Part shown: in pieces, positions 1-6,767 of the stretch
Position numbering within the stretch: the stretch's first letter is position 1
Layout: every line of letters begins with the position of its first letter
Assembly (NCBI GenBank): GCA_017613855.1
Contig: JAGACY010000121.1
Location: forward strand, 1 to 12,120
DNA length: 12,120 bases
Reading direction: 5' to 3'
Origin: Pseudomonadota bacterium
GTDB taxonomy: Bacteria; Myxococcota; Bradymonadia; UBA4248
Made by a program: the position numbers and the translations under genes
The notes under the pieces: generated by a model
Seen by the model: only the letters and a program-made list of their open reading frames with translations
Database searches by the model: none
What the model was told of the DNA's origin: nothing

Positions 1-217
1 GAATAATACATCGATTACCCACCCGAAATCCGAGGTCATTGTACATATGCTCAGCAATAATACACTTCAGTGTAATTGTTTTAAGATCAGACATTTGGGT
101 TGTCCGATCATCAGGATGAAGCGCCTGATATAATTCAAACAGATACTTTTCATTAGAGAAGAGATCGACAAAAACGCTGTCTTTGGCTGTATACTTAGTG
201 ATTGTATTTTCACTCAT
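1..217 (-). CDS. Rpn/PD-(D/E)XK nuclease-transposase family protein, N-terminal part only
   Basis: A reading frame starts at an ATG on the minus strand (position 217) and stays open for 72 codons to the left edge. It begins MSENTITKYTAKDSVFVDLF and continues with YLFELYQALHPDD, then LKTITLKCIIAEHMYNDLGF and RVGNRCII. This order (KDSVF.DLF, LYQALHP.D, an I.L.. stretch, NDLGF.VG) is the N-terminus of the Rpn-type / PD-(D/E)XK nuclease-transposase proteins that are multicopy in many gut bacteria. In that family the catalytic E-x-Q segment follows just after the visible end, so activity cannot be judged. A weak GGTG ribosome site lies about 6 bases before the ATG. The start is 15 bases after the kinase stop, so the two genes are probably co-transcribed. 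The family call rests on remembered sequence pattern. Confidence 0.72.
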   Translation of the reverse strand, partial: MSENTITKYTAKDSVFVDLFSNEKYLFELYQALHPDDRTTQMSDLKTITLKCIIAEHMYNDLGFRVGNRCII

Positions 218-232
218 AATTCACCAGCATGA

Positions 233-1687
233 TTAATACAGAATAAATGTACAAACAAAGAAAACAACATTTAACAGAATTAAGCCGGCAATAATGGCAA
301 ACCATGAAAAGAGAAGACTCTTTCCATGAGTTTGTTTTGGTTCATATTTACTTGTATTCTGCAAATCGAAACGCATGCATGCCTCTACTCTCTGAATATC
401 GGCGATCATATCAGCAGCATTCCTATAGCGAAAATCCGGATCTTTATTGAGCGCACGCCGCAGCATATCCCCCATGGGAGATTGCAATATCCATTGTGGA
501 ATCGGTATTGGTTCCGGTGATGTCGATAATTTAACAATAGATACGGGAGATTTCGGTAACAATGCTTTCCCGGTAAGCATTTCGACAAGAATGAGAGCTA
601 TTGAAAACAAATCAGTCGATTGCGTAGCCTCATCCCCGTAGAGCAATTCTGGGGCCAGATATTGTGGTGTACCCATTATTTTTCCGTTTTCTGTCAGGCG
701 CGGCATGCCTTTGTAGTGTACTTTGGCTATCCCGAAATCTAATACTTTTACAAAATCCTGTTCACCAATAATATTTCGAATCAAAATATTCGAAGGTTTA
801 AGATCCCGATGAATAATTCCTCGTTCATGCGCTTCATGAATACTTTTAAGTATTTGTTTGGTAATATTTAAGGAACGCAGAGGATCGAGTGAATGCTCCA
901 TATCAATAAGCTCTCTGAGTGATTTGCCCTCAATATATTCCATAACATAATATAGATGATTGTCATCCATTCCGGCATCAATCAATTGAATCGTATTGGG
1001 ATGCACCAAATCTTTAATGATATTGGCTTCGAGAAAAAATCGTTTAACATTTGAATAATCATTTTGTGCATGGAGCCGCTTGAGCGCCACAACGCGATCG
1101 AGACCGATTTGCCTTGCCCGATAAACGATGCCAAAACCGCCGCGTGAGATTTCAGACAAGATTTCATATCGATTTCCAATGACTTTGCCTATATCAACTT
1201 CTCTCGAATCCAGCCGGACAGACTCTTTGGATGCAGACAGAAGATTATCATCCATGAGTTCAACCGTCTCCGCAGATTGATTGATAGCAAGCGGAAGTAT
1301 GTGCCTTCGGGTCGGTGTGGCCAGTTCGTTGGAAAGCGTTCTGTCATCCGTATTGATTTGTTCAGCAGCCGTATTTGAAGGAACCGCAAAAAACACTCTA
1401 TTTTTATCGCTGTCTTTTGGAGTTTCCGTAAATTGAACAGTTTTTTGATGATGTCCGGGGGCTGACTTAAGACTGGACTCACTCTCTGGATCCGGTTCAA
1501 TCTTGTCGATATAGCGTGTCACAGCGGTATCACCAACCCCATCGCGAATCTCTGAAGCCAATGAATGCTGTCTGGATGTTCCCTCTTTAAAACTGGTGCA
1601 GCCACTTATGGTGTCTGCAATCCCAAGGGAATAGCCGGAAATGGTCGTGCGAGCTGTCGAAAGACTTATGGATGCAGAATAATTCAT
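233..1687 (-). CDS. Ser/Thr protein kinase with C-terminal membrane anchor
   Basis: A eukaryotic-like Ser/Thr kinase of 484 residues. Residues 1-165 are polar, Ser/Thr/Asp-rich and probably disordered. The kinase domain spans about 174-435 and appears catalytically complete: Gly-rich loop SRGGFG (181-186), Lys203 in VALK, Glu220 as the likely alpha-C glutamate, HRD at 293-295 with Lys297 and Asn300, DFG at 317-319, APE at 345-347, Asp359 in STDL, and Arg420 in subdomain XI. A hydrophobic segment at about 458-483 ends the protein, leaving almost nothing beyond the membrane. It should therefore sit as a tail-anchored cytoplasmic kinase without an external sensor. AAGGAG lies 7 bases before the ATG, supporting this start. 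The gene is divergent from the exported protein at 1854 and is followed 15 bases later by the nuclease-type gene. The substrate is unknown; the long N-terminal region could carry autophosphorylation or docking sites. Confidence 0.95.
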   Translation of the reverse strand: MNYSASISLSTARTTISGYSLGIADTISGCTSFKEGTSRQHSLASEIRDGVGDTAVTRYIDKIEPDPESESSLKSAPGHHQKTVQFTETPKDSDKNRVFFAVPSNTAAEQINTDDRTLSNELATPTRRHILPLAINQSAETVELMDDNLLSASKESVRLDSREVDIGKVIGNRYEILSEISRGGFGIVYRARQIGLDRVVALKRLHAQNDYSNVKRFFLEANIIKDLVHPNTIQLIDAGMDDNHLYYVMEYIEGKSLRELIDMEHSLDPLRSLNITKQILKSIHEAHERGIIHRDLKPSNILIRNIIGEQDFVKVLDFGIAKVHYKGMPRLTENGKIMGTPQYLAPELLYGDEATQSTDLFSIALILVEMLTGKALLPKSPVSIVKLSTSPEPIPIPQWILQSPMGDMLRRALNKDPDFRYRNAADMIADIQRVEACMRFDLQNTSKYEPKQTHGKSLLFSWFAIIAGLILLNVVFFVCTFILY

Positions 1688-1740
1688 GGGTCACTCCTTG
1701 ACGATGCGGGTTAACCAAATGTGGATATCTATAATATGGG

Positions 1741-1787
1741 CAATTTTTACGAAAAAAGGCCAAAAAATTGAGAAAAAATCAAAAAAA
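1741..1787. promoter_or_regulatory. Phased A-tract (bent DNA) region with an inverted repeat
   Basis: Between the divergent kinase and exported-protein genes lie one T-tract (1744-1748) and four A-tracts (1752-1757, 1762-1767, 1773-1778, 1781-1787). Their centres are about 8.5-11 bases apart, close to one helical turn, which is expected to bend DNA. CAATTTTT (1741-1748) and AAAAATTG (1763-1770) also form an inverted repeat that could be an operator. No binding protein can be named. Confidence 0.45.
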
Positions 1788-1795
1788 TATACAAT
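1768..1795 (+). promoter_or_regulatory. Candidate sigma-70-type promoter for the exported protein
   Basis: TTGAGA (1768-1773) and TACAAT (1790-1795) each match the sigma-70 consensus at five of six positions and are separated by 16 bases. They lie about 60 bases before the 1854 start and overlap the A-tracts. This is the best plus-strand promoter seen in the divergent spacer. It is a sequence match only. Confidence 0.5.
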
Positions 1796-1853
1796 AACTC
1801 ATTCTAACCGCGAGAAACCTGCGGGTTTTTGCGACGATGAAAGGAGGACCGGA

Positions 1854-3917
1854 ATGAAATACAAGGATGTATGTCGCCAATTAAAAAAATTCTCCTGGAT
1901 GCTTTCATTTTTATGGATGACTTCGGGACAAGCAGTCTATGCTCAGGAAAGTGAAACGGCTGACAGCACCGGTTCCGATCAGGTACAGGAAAACACCGCC
2001 GAAGCCCAAACGCCTCCACCTTCCGATGCCAATGCTCAGGGTAATGAAGAAAAACTCGCTGCCAAGCCGATCGGCCAGGAGAGTAATTCTGTCAGCCCCT
2101 CCCGACCTGGTGAAAAAACTGCACAAAATGCTGCGGATACACAAAATTCAGCTCCGTCTGTCAGCCCCAAATGCGTCGAAGCCGATCTCACCAATCATAC
2201 GCAAAATGCAGAGTGGATGACGCTCCTCGGACTTGCCCCGACAGAAGAGGAAGACGCCTTTGTTTCTACGGACAGTACACATAAAGCCATCCGTGCATTG
2301 TCAAATGATCCCAAGCTCGATCAACTGCTGACGCTCTTTGAACAGTATCTCGCACATTCGGTCGTTGCTGAACCCTCGATCATGGATGATGCAGTGGATG
2401 CCTTATTCAGCCACCCCGATCTGAACCAGAAAGAAAAAATTGCAGTTTTCCTTACGATAAGCCCCTATCTCATCGAGCATGCCAGAAGCTCGGGAGATTT
2501 GGTTACCTGCCGCAAACTTCAGCAAACTGCACAATCCATGCAGCGATTATGGCCAAAACAATTAAACATCGTATGCTCGGATGATTCGCGCGAATATCGT
2601 TTTTCGCTCTCCCATCTCGTTCGGGGACATATCTCACAAACGAATATGCTCAAAGCCAAACCTTGCCGGCAGAACCAATCCCCCACCCCCTTGAACTGTC
2701 AATCCTATGCAGCAGACTTGTCGGATTGGGGCGCATCTCTCGATCATCTGCTCGAAGATGCCCTTTGGGCGCTCAACCAAAAGGACAATGAGTTTACAAT
2801 TCAGGCCATGGCCAACCTCGGACGTGAACTCAAACGATTAAACGCATCTTATGGCGGTTTGCCCCAAAATGGGGACTCAACCGACGATGAGAATATTCAA
2901 AAAACACTGTGTCAAAGTCAGGTTATAGAAATACTTGCACTCGAGCAGACGCGTTTTGCAGAGCTGGCAGCATTCGAAGCAGATCTGCAAAAAACGACGG
3001 GAACAACCTTCTACGATCGCCTTAAAAACCTGAAATCCTGCCAGCTTTCAGAAAACTTTGCGAGCACTTTGGCGCGTCTTAGAACCGATCATGCCAGCAC
3101 AATAAAATGGTTATCGGACAATTTCGACCCCAAAAAACGAAAAAAACTCGACAAAGCCCTGACAGCATGGACCAAAAAAGGCACCCCATACGTTCGTTTA
3201 CAACGACGCTTATGGGCTTCGTGGACCGCATGGAGCCTTGGGGAATACACTTTAGCCGCCAAAGCGGCCGGGGACGTCATGGATGGTAAAAGCAAACTCG
3301 TTCATCCTCAACTGTATTCCTACGACTTGATACTCAAGGCCATTAAAAGGGAATTCCCGGCGCTCGAAAATCTCCAAACTTATACGCGCCTGATGAATCT
3401 CAAAAGTCCGGCACTCGTCTATCAGACATTGACGCAATGTGCACGCTGGCTCTCAACATCCGAAAAGAAGGATGTCGTCGAAGCCGTCCGTCCCTATTCG
3501 CCAAGCCAGGCCTCGTATGAAGCTGCCGAATTCTTCATGGCATACAGCGATGAACTTCGAACGAACATGAATGCCGCCCACCGTGCAGCCGTCGACAGCT
3601 GGCTCGAAACGGAAATTGCCCTGACCGAATCTCCCGAGGCCAAACAACAACGCCGTTTAACCTGGCTCAAAGATGCCGTAGAAGCACAAACCTGGGATAA
3701 CGCCCTTCAAGTCTCAGAAACGGCGATTGCTTCTGCCCCGACCAAAAAAGACGAAGTTTTCTGGTGCCTTTCGGCCAATCATGCACTGCAGGCACTTGGC
3801 CGTGACACAGCCTACAACTGCGAACCCTGCCCCGATTTAACAGCCTGTGCCACCGAAAGCGGCAAATTCTGGTTCAAAGATGCCGTCAAATGTTACGCCA
3901 AAATTGAATGCCAATAA
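1854..3917 (+). CDS. Exported protein of unknown function, helical, with low-complexity N-terminal linker
   Basis: A 687-residue protein with no family recognised. An in-frame ATG exists upstream at 1686, but the start at 1854 is preferred. It has AAAGGAGG just upstream and opens directly into a signal peptide: basic MKYKDVCRQLKK, then a hydrophobic stretch to about residue 28, with likely cleavage after VYA (residue 30). Residues 31 to about 105 are a Gln/Ser/Ala/Pro/Glu-rich linker without predicted fold. The rest is Leu/Ala-rich and probably all-helical, perhaps solenoid (TPR-like), though no clear TPR motif was found. Cysteines are scattered through the body, and the last 50 residues hold a cluster (NCEPCPDLTAC, then VKCYAKIEC). 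The cluster suggests disulfides and a periplasmic or extracellular location. It is divergent from the Ser/Thr kinase and ends at the tandem hairpins. A surface or envelope role is inference. Confidence 0.85.
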   Translation: MKYKDVCRQLKKFSWMLSFLWMTSGQAVYAQESETADSTGSDQVQENTAEAQTPPPSDANAQGNEEKLAAKPIGQESNSVSPSRPGEKTAQNAADTQNSAPSVSPKCVEADLTNHTQNAEWMTLLGLAPTEEEDAFVSTDSTHKAIRALSNDPKLDQLLTLFEQYLAHSVVAEPSIMDDAVDALFSHPDLNQKEKIAVFLTISPYLIEHARSSGDLVTCRKLQQTAQSMQRLWPKQLNIVCSDDSREYRFSLSHLVRGHISQTNMLKAKPCRQNQSPTPLNCQSYAADLSDWGASLDHLLEDALWALNQKDNEFTIQAMANLGRELKRLNASYGGLPQNGDSTDDENIQKTLCQSQVIEILALEQTRFAELAAFEADLQKTTGTTFYDRLKNLKSCQLSENFASTLARLRTDHASTIKWLSDNFDPKKRKKLDKALTAWTKKGTPYVRLQRRLWASWTAWSLGEYTLAAKAAGDVMDGKSKLVHPQLYSYDLILKAIKREFPALENLQTYTRLMNLKSPALVYQTLTQCARWLSTSEKKDVVEAVRPYSPSQASYEAAEFFMAYSDELRTNMNAAHRAAVDSWLETEIALTESPEAKQQRRLTWLKDAVEAQTWDNALQVSETAIASAPTKKDEVFWCLSANHALQALGRDTAYNCEPCPDLTACATESGKFWFKDAVKCYAKIECQ

Positions 3918-3941
3918 CGCTGGATTATTTGTGGCGCATGC

Positions 3942-3981
3942 TATTTTGGCTCAAACGGGAAATCCCGTTTGAGCCAAAATA
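3942..3981. terminator. Long perfect hairpin between convergent genes (probable bidirectional terminator)
   Basis: TATTTTGGCTCAAACGGGA (3942-3960) and its exact reverse complement (3963-3981) form a 19-bp stem separated by AA. It lies 24 bases after the stop of the exported protein and about 40 bases beyond the stop of the convergent ABC gene. There is no classical U-tract directly after the stem; the stem base is itself A/T-rich (TATTTT/AAAATA). A terminator role is likely from position. A mobile palindromic repeat is the alternative. Confidence 0.6.
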
Positions 3982-3991
3982 CGCTCTGCGC

Positions 3992-4023
3992 GCGCTGCTA
4001 TTTTTTTCAAAAATACGCAGCGC
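3992..4023. terminator. Second hairpin with T-tract, overlapping the ABC gene stop
   Basis: GCGCTGC-TATTTTT (3992-4005) pairs with AAAAATA-C-GCAGCGC (4009-4023), a 14-bp stem with a single bulged C at 4016. The loop is TTC. Its right end reaches the first base of the ABC gene's TAG stop. It resembles the neighbouring hairpin in its TATTTT/AAAATA stem segment and GCGC ends, so the pair may be two copies of one element. Confidence 0.5.
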
Positions 4024-5615
4024 TAATCCCATTCGGGCATGCGATGGCCAAAATACAAGATACCCATTTGGGGATATCTTTCGCGAATTCGCCCAAAGAT
4101 TTGCCGACAGAGTTCAGGTTCGAGCTCGCTGGCCATCTGATCAATGATGAGCAATCGTGGCTGTGCAGCCAAAGCACGGGCAAGCATGACCCGACGCTGT
4201 TCACCGCCGCTCAGGCGTGCGCCCTGATCACCGATAGATTCGGTGCCAAAACGCTGTTCAACTTCCTCGAGGGCGCATAAATAAAGCACTTCGCGGTACT
4301 GTTCATCCGTCAGTTCATGTCCCAAAAGACTGATATTATCCCGAATACTGCCGTCGAACAGGACATTTTCCTGACAAACAAAACCGATGTTATGAACATC
4401 GCCTTCGGGAAGCGCAATCGTCCCCTCATCGGCGGGATACAACCCAAGAATACACCTGGCCAATGTGGTTTTTCCCGATCCGGATGGCAACAATATGGCC
4501 TGGTGTTCACCCTCCGAGAGTGAGAGATTCTCATCCTGCCAGATAACATGATCGCCAAAAGCGAACGAAAGATGGGCAACATTCAAGAGTTCAGGTGCCT
4601 GGGCCTTTTCGAAATGGACTTCGGCAGCCGCAGGAAGATGTTCAATATCATGAGCTCTGGCGCGCCCTTCGAGATATTGCTGCCAGGCGGTGAAGATAGA
4701 TGTACTATTTTTGAGTATGGCAAACAAACGCGCCAGATAAACTTCAAAAGCGACAATGGCACCGATGGTCATCACATCCGACATGACGAGGTAACCACCA
4801 TACCCAAAGACGGCAATGAGCACCAATGCCTGCAGAATGTCGAAAAATGGCCCCTGAACAGCCAATCTTTTTTGAAGTACATAGCCAGCCTGACAGCATT
4901 GTTCGCTCGTCGTTTCAAATTTGGAAGTGAACTGCGATTCCCGGTGAAGTGCACGAATTGAGGTCAGTGCCGTAAAGAATTCGGTAAATTCGCGAAACAG
5001 AGATTCCTGAGTTTCGAATTCCCGTCGTGCAGCGGGCCGAATTTTGCGCCTGAGCCAAAGCCACAAAAGTGCAGAAAAGGGGCATAAAATGAGGCTCAGG
5101 ATGGCGGTTTGCCAGGACAGGTAAATCAATGCGGCAACCGTACCAAGCATTGTCACAAACAGCGCGGCCCCCTGTGTATACAAGACCTCCATAAAATAGC
5201 TTTCGCTTGCGGAGGCAAACAGAATCTGTCCCATGGCTTCGCCGCGCACCTGATCGGGCAATGCGCGCATATCGGCATGCATCACACGTTTAAACAACGC
5301 ATTCATGCGCTTCATCTGAAGTGTAAGCCGATGTTTTGCAATGTGGCAGACACCGGTATAGCGCAGGATACCCGAAAGAATTTGCGCCAATGATGCGATA
5401 ACAAGCCAAAATACGAGAGATTGTACATCGCGGATGGCAATACCGGTATCGACGATTTTAGCGATTCCCCAGGGTACAATGAGAGAAAGCAAAGATGCCA
5501 GAGCAATCCATCCACTCGCGAGAAGCCATTTGGGGTGAACAAGTTCCCGAAGATGAGGACGCGATTGACTTATTTTTTCTTCAGATGGAATGGAATGTCC
5601 GCCGTTGGAAGGCAT
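4023..5615 (-). CDS. ABC transporter, fused membrane and ATPase domains, with altered ATPase motifs
   Basis: A 530-residue exporter-type (type IV fold) ABC half-transporter. The membrane domain spans about 30-310, with helices near 32-58, 66-88, 146-190 and 258-305. The ATPase domain spans about 340-530. Motifs: Walker A LPSGSGKTT at 376-384 (Leu376 replaces the usual first Gly; Lys382 kept), Q-loop Gln415, signature LSGGEQ at 468-473, Walker B LLIID ending at Asp492, H-loop His524. The catalytic Glu after Walker B is Gln493, and the D-loop reads SELE instead of SALD. The protein stops six residues after the H-loop, shorter than usual. Such changes could make a slow or regulatory site. The start has only a weak GGGTG site, and an in-frame TGA lies two codons before the ATG. 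The gene follows a lasso-type precursor across a spacer with two terminators, so export of that peptide is the natural guess, unproven. Confidence 0.9.
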   Translation of the reverse strand: MPSNGGHSIPSEEKISQSRPHLRELVHPKWLLASGWIALASLLSLIVPWGIAKIVDTGIAIRDVQSLVFWLVIASLAQILSGILRYTGVCHIAKHRLTLQMKRMNALFKRVMHADMRALPDQVRGEAMGQILFASASESYFMEVLYTQGAALFVTMLGTVAALIYLSWQTAILSLILCPFSALLWLWLRRKIRPAARREFETQESLFREFTEFFTALTSIRALHRESQFTSKFETTSEQCCQAGYVLQKRLAVQGPFFDILQALVLIAVFGYGGYLVMSDVMTIGAIVAFEVYLARLFAILKNSTSIFTAWQQYLEGRARAHDIEHLPAAAEVHFEKAQAPELLNVAHLSFAFGDHVIWQDENLSLSEGEHQAILLPSGSGKTTLARCILGLYPADEGTIALPEGDVHNIGFVCQENVLFDGSIRDNISLLGHELTDEQYREVLYLCALEEVEQRFGTESIGDQGARLSGGEQRRVMLARALAAQPRLLIIDQMASELEPELCRQIFGRIRERYPQMGILYFGHRMPEWD

Positions 5616-5642
5616 GCATCACCCATGTGTGTGCTGTGCATC

Positions 5643-5675
5643 AAAAAAGGCCGCGGCGTATGGAATAGCCGCGGC
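5643..5675 (-). terminator. Intrinsic terminator or attenuator just before the ABC gene
   Basis: On the minus strand an 8-bp G+C-only stem, GCCGCGGC paired with GCCGCGGC (5675-5668 and 5657-5650), has a 10-base loop and is followed by C and six T (5648-5643). This is a good intrinsic terminator. It lies only 28 bases before the ABC start codon, so it probably limits read-through into that gene. Confidence 0.75.
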
Positions 5676-5710
5676 GCGCAGCCTGCAGCGGCCATGCCGC
5701 AAAGGCGCGC
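5674..5710 (-). other. G+C-rich nested hairpin between two terminators
   Basis: GCGGC (5688-5692) and GCCGC (5696-5700) form a small hairpin with loop CAT. GCGCGC at 5674-5679 and GCGCGC at 5705-5710 can pair around it. The left GCGCGC shares two bases with the adjacent terminator stem (5650-5675), so the two folds may compete. No coding signal was seen in the whole 5616-5775 spacer. Confidence 0.4.
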
Positions 5711-5718
5711 AAATATAT

Positions 5719-5752
5719 AAAAAAAAAACATCCGACACGAAGCCGGATGTTT
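5719..5752 (-). terminator. Intrinsic terminator after the RiPP precursor gene
   Basis: Read on the minus strand, AAACATCCG (5752-5744) pairs with CGGATGTTT (5734-5726) around a 9-base loop, and the T-run continues to 5719 (ten T in total). The stem begins 23 bases after the precursor's stop codon. It is a textbook Rho-independent terminator for the phosphatase-nucleotidyltransferase-precursor operon. Confidence 0.88.
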
Positions 5753-5775
5753 GAGAAAACCAAAGTTCAACAGAA

Positions 5776-5916
5776 TTACGGACGCGTCGAAGTCGAATTC
5801 GGGAAGGCGTCTTTACGCGTTCCGGACGAACCCTGAATCAGGGTACCGAGTTTGCCGAGATGTTCAATTTTAGGTGCAACGTATATTTTTTTGGATTGTT
5901 TAGATGTATCGTTCAT
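5776..5916 (-). CDS. Lasso-type RiPP precursor peptide
   Basis: A 46-residue gene starting at an ATG (5916) with AAGGAGA 5-6 bases upstream. That ribosome site overlaps the TAA stop of the nucleotidyltransferase, so translation is probably coupled. The N-terminal half has Tyr12-x-x-Pro15-x-Ile17 and Leu20-Gly21, the YxxPxL..G leader signature that lasso RRE (B1) proteins bind. The probable core starts at Gly29 in LIQGSSGTRKD. Gly29 to Asp36 would give an eight-residue macrolactam ring, leaving a ten-residue tail AFPNSTSTRP. In lasso leaders the residue two before the core is usually Thr; here it is Ile27. No cyclase, RRE or leader-protease gene is in the window. An intrinsic terminator follows directly. 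The leader match is strong; that a lasso peptide is actually made is inference. It could also be a leader-family peptide with another fate. Confidence 0.78.
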   Translation of the reverse strand: MNDTSKQSKKIYVAPKIEHLGKLGTLIQGSSGTRKDAFPNSTSTRP

Positions 5917-5925
5917 AGTGTCTCC

Positions 5926-6759
5926 TTAAACCAAAGACCGCAAAGCAGTATGGCAGAATTCCGACCAGTCTTCAACAAGTTTTGAGGGAAAAAGTCGAGG
6001 ATCTGCACCAGATAACAGTTCCGGATGATTCCAAATGGTTCTTTGGGCTTCAAAATAAGTTTCGGGAGTACCGATGTCAGCAAAAAAAGTATTGGTCAGA
6101 CAAGCGTTTATCGGCTGATTCTGTTCGAGCATGCGACGATAGATTTCAGTCACAAGACAAATATTTTTACCAAGTTCGAGTGTCTCGAGCAAACGGCGTT
6201 CGATGATATGAATTCCCGTAAAGCAGGCCTTCATCGGCAATTGGGACGTATCGTAATCGGCTCGGTACCAGTCGCGGATTTGCACGATATGATGATTCGA
6301 ATCGACGCCAATCATGCCGAGTTTTGAATTTTGCGGGCGAGGAGCGACGACGAGTGTAACATCACATCCCGAAGAAGCATGGGAGTTTAAGGCCGCCCCG
6401 AGATCGGCATGACATAAGACATCGCCATGATAAATAATATAGCGGTCGGCATCTGGAATGAGCGAAAGGCATGACCTGGCCCCGCCGCCTGTGCCCAGGA
6501 TTTCACCATTCTCCCGGAAAATATGCACTTTAGCGAGTTCTAGATTTTGAGCGCATTGCTGAAGGCAGTCGGCCATGCGCTCAGGCAGATGGTGAACATT
6601 GGCAGCGAACGTCGTTATCCCAGTCTGTTTGAGCGCATGCATGGCATACCATACCATCGGACGTCCCAAAAAAGGAACTGCCGGTTTGGGGATGGTATCG
6701 GTCAGAGGTTTAAGTCTCGTCCCGAACCCTGCACACAGAAGAATGCCATACGCTTTCAT
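5926..6759 (-). CDS. Sugar-1-phosphate nucleotidyltransferase (NTP_transferase family)
   Basis: A 277-residue cytoplasmic enzyme of the family that joins a sugar 1-phosphate to an NTP to make an NDP-sugar (MurU, RmlA and mannose-1-phosphate guanylyltransferase type). Visible motifs are the nucleotide-binding LCAGFGTRLKPLT (8-20), Lys25-Pro26 of the PKP signature, GTGGG (89-93), HGDVL with the metal-binding-type Asp113, and FADIGTPETY (226-235). Length and start MKAYGILLCAG fit the single-domain MurU-like subgroup, but the substrate cannot be told. A GTG directly before the ATG (6762) could also start the protein. The gene begins within 5-8 bases of the phosphatase stop, and its own stop overlaps the precursor peptide's ribosome site, so the three form one operon. 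Whether it modifies the peptide or supplies a cell-surface sugar is unknown. It is not the small nucleotidyltransferase type reported from paeninodin clusters. Confidence 0.88.
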   Translation of the reverse strand: MKAYGILLCAGFGTRLKPLTDTIPKPAVPFLGRPMVWYAMHALKQTGITTFAANVHHLPERMADCLQQCAQNLELAKVHIFRENGEILGTGGGARSCLSLIPDADRYIIYHGDVLCHADLGAALNSHASSGCDVTLVVAPRPQNSKLGMIGVDSNHHIVQIRDWYRADYDTSQLPMKACFTGIHIIERRLLETLELGKNICLVTEIYRRMLEQNQPINACLTNTFFADIGTPETYFEAQRTIWNHPELLSGADPRLFPSKLVEDWSEFCHTALRSLV

Positions 6760-6767
6760 CACGCCAG

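Noticed and set aside
1806..1830. Bulged hairpin followed by TTTTT in the leader of the exported protein
   Set aside because: The stem is only six pairs with a bulge and a 9-base loop. It is too weak to call an attenuator without conservation data.
1686..1853. Upstream in-frame start (1686) for the exported protein
   Set aside because: It would overlap the kinase start and put 56 Lys/Asn-rich residues before a clear signal peptide. The ATG at 1854 has AAAGGAGG and begins the signal peptide directly.
4548..4961. 137-codon open frame on the plus strand opposite the ABC gene
   Set aside because: The minus-strand frame contains all ABC motifs; this frame has no domain and no ribosome site.
5926..6759. 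Paeninodin-type tailoring nucleotidyltransferase
   Set aside because: The motifs are those of the sugar-1-phosphate NTP_transferase family, and no HPr-kinase-like gene accompanies it, so a paeninodin-type assignment is not supported.
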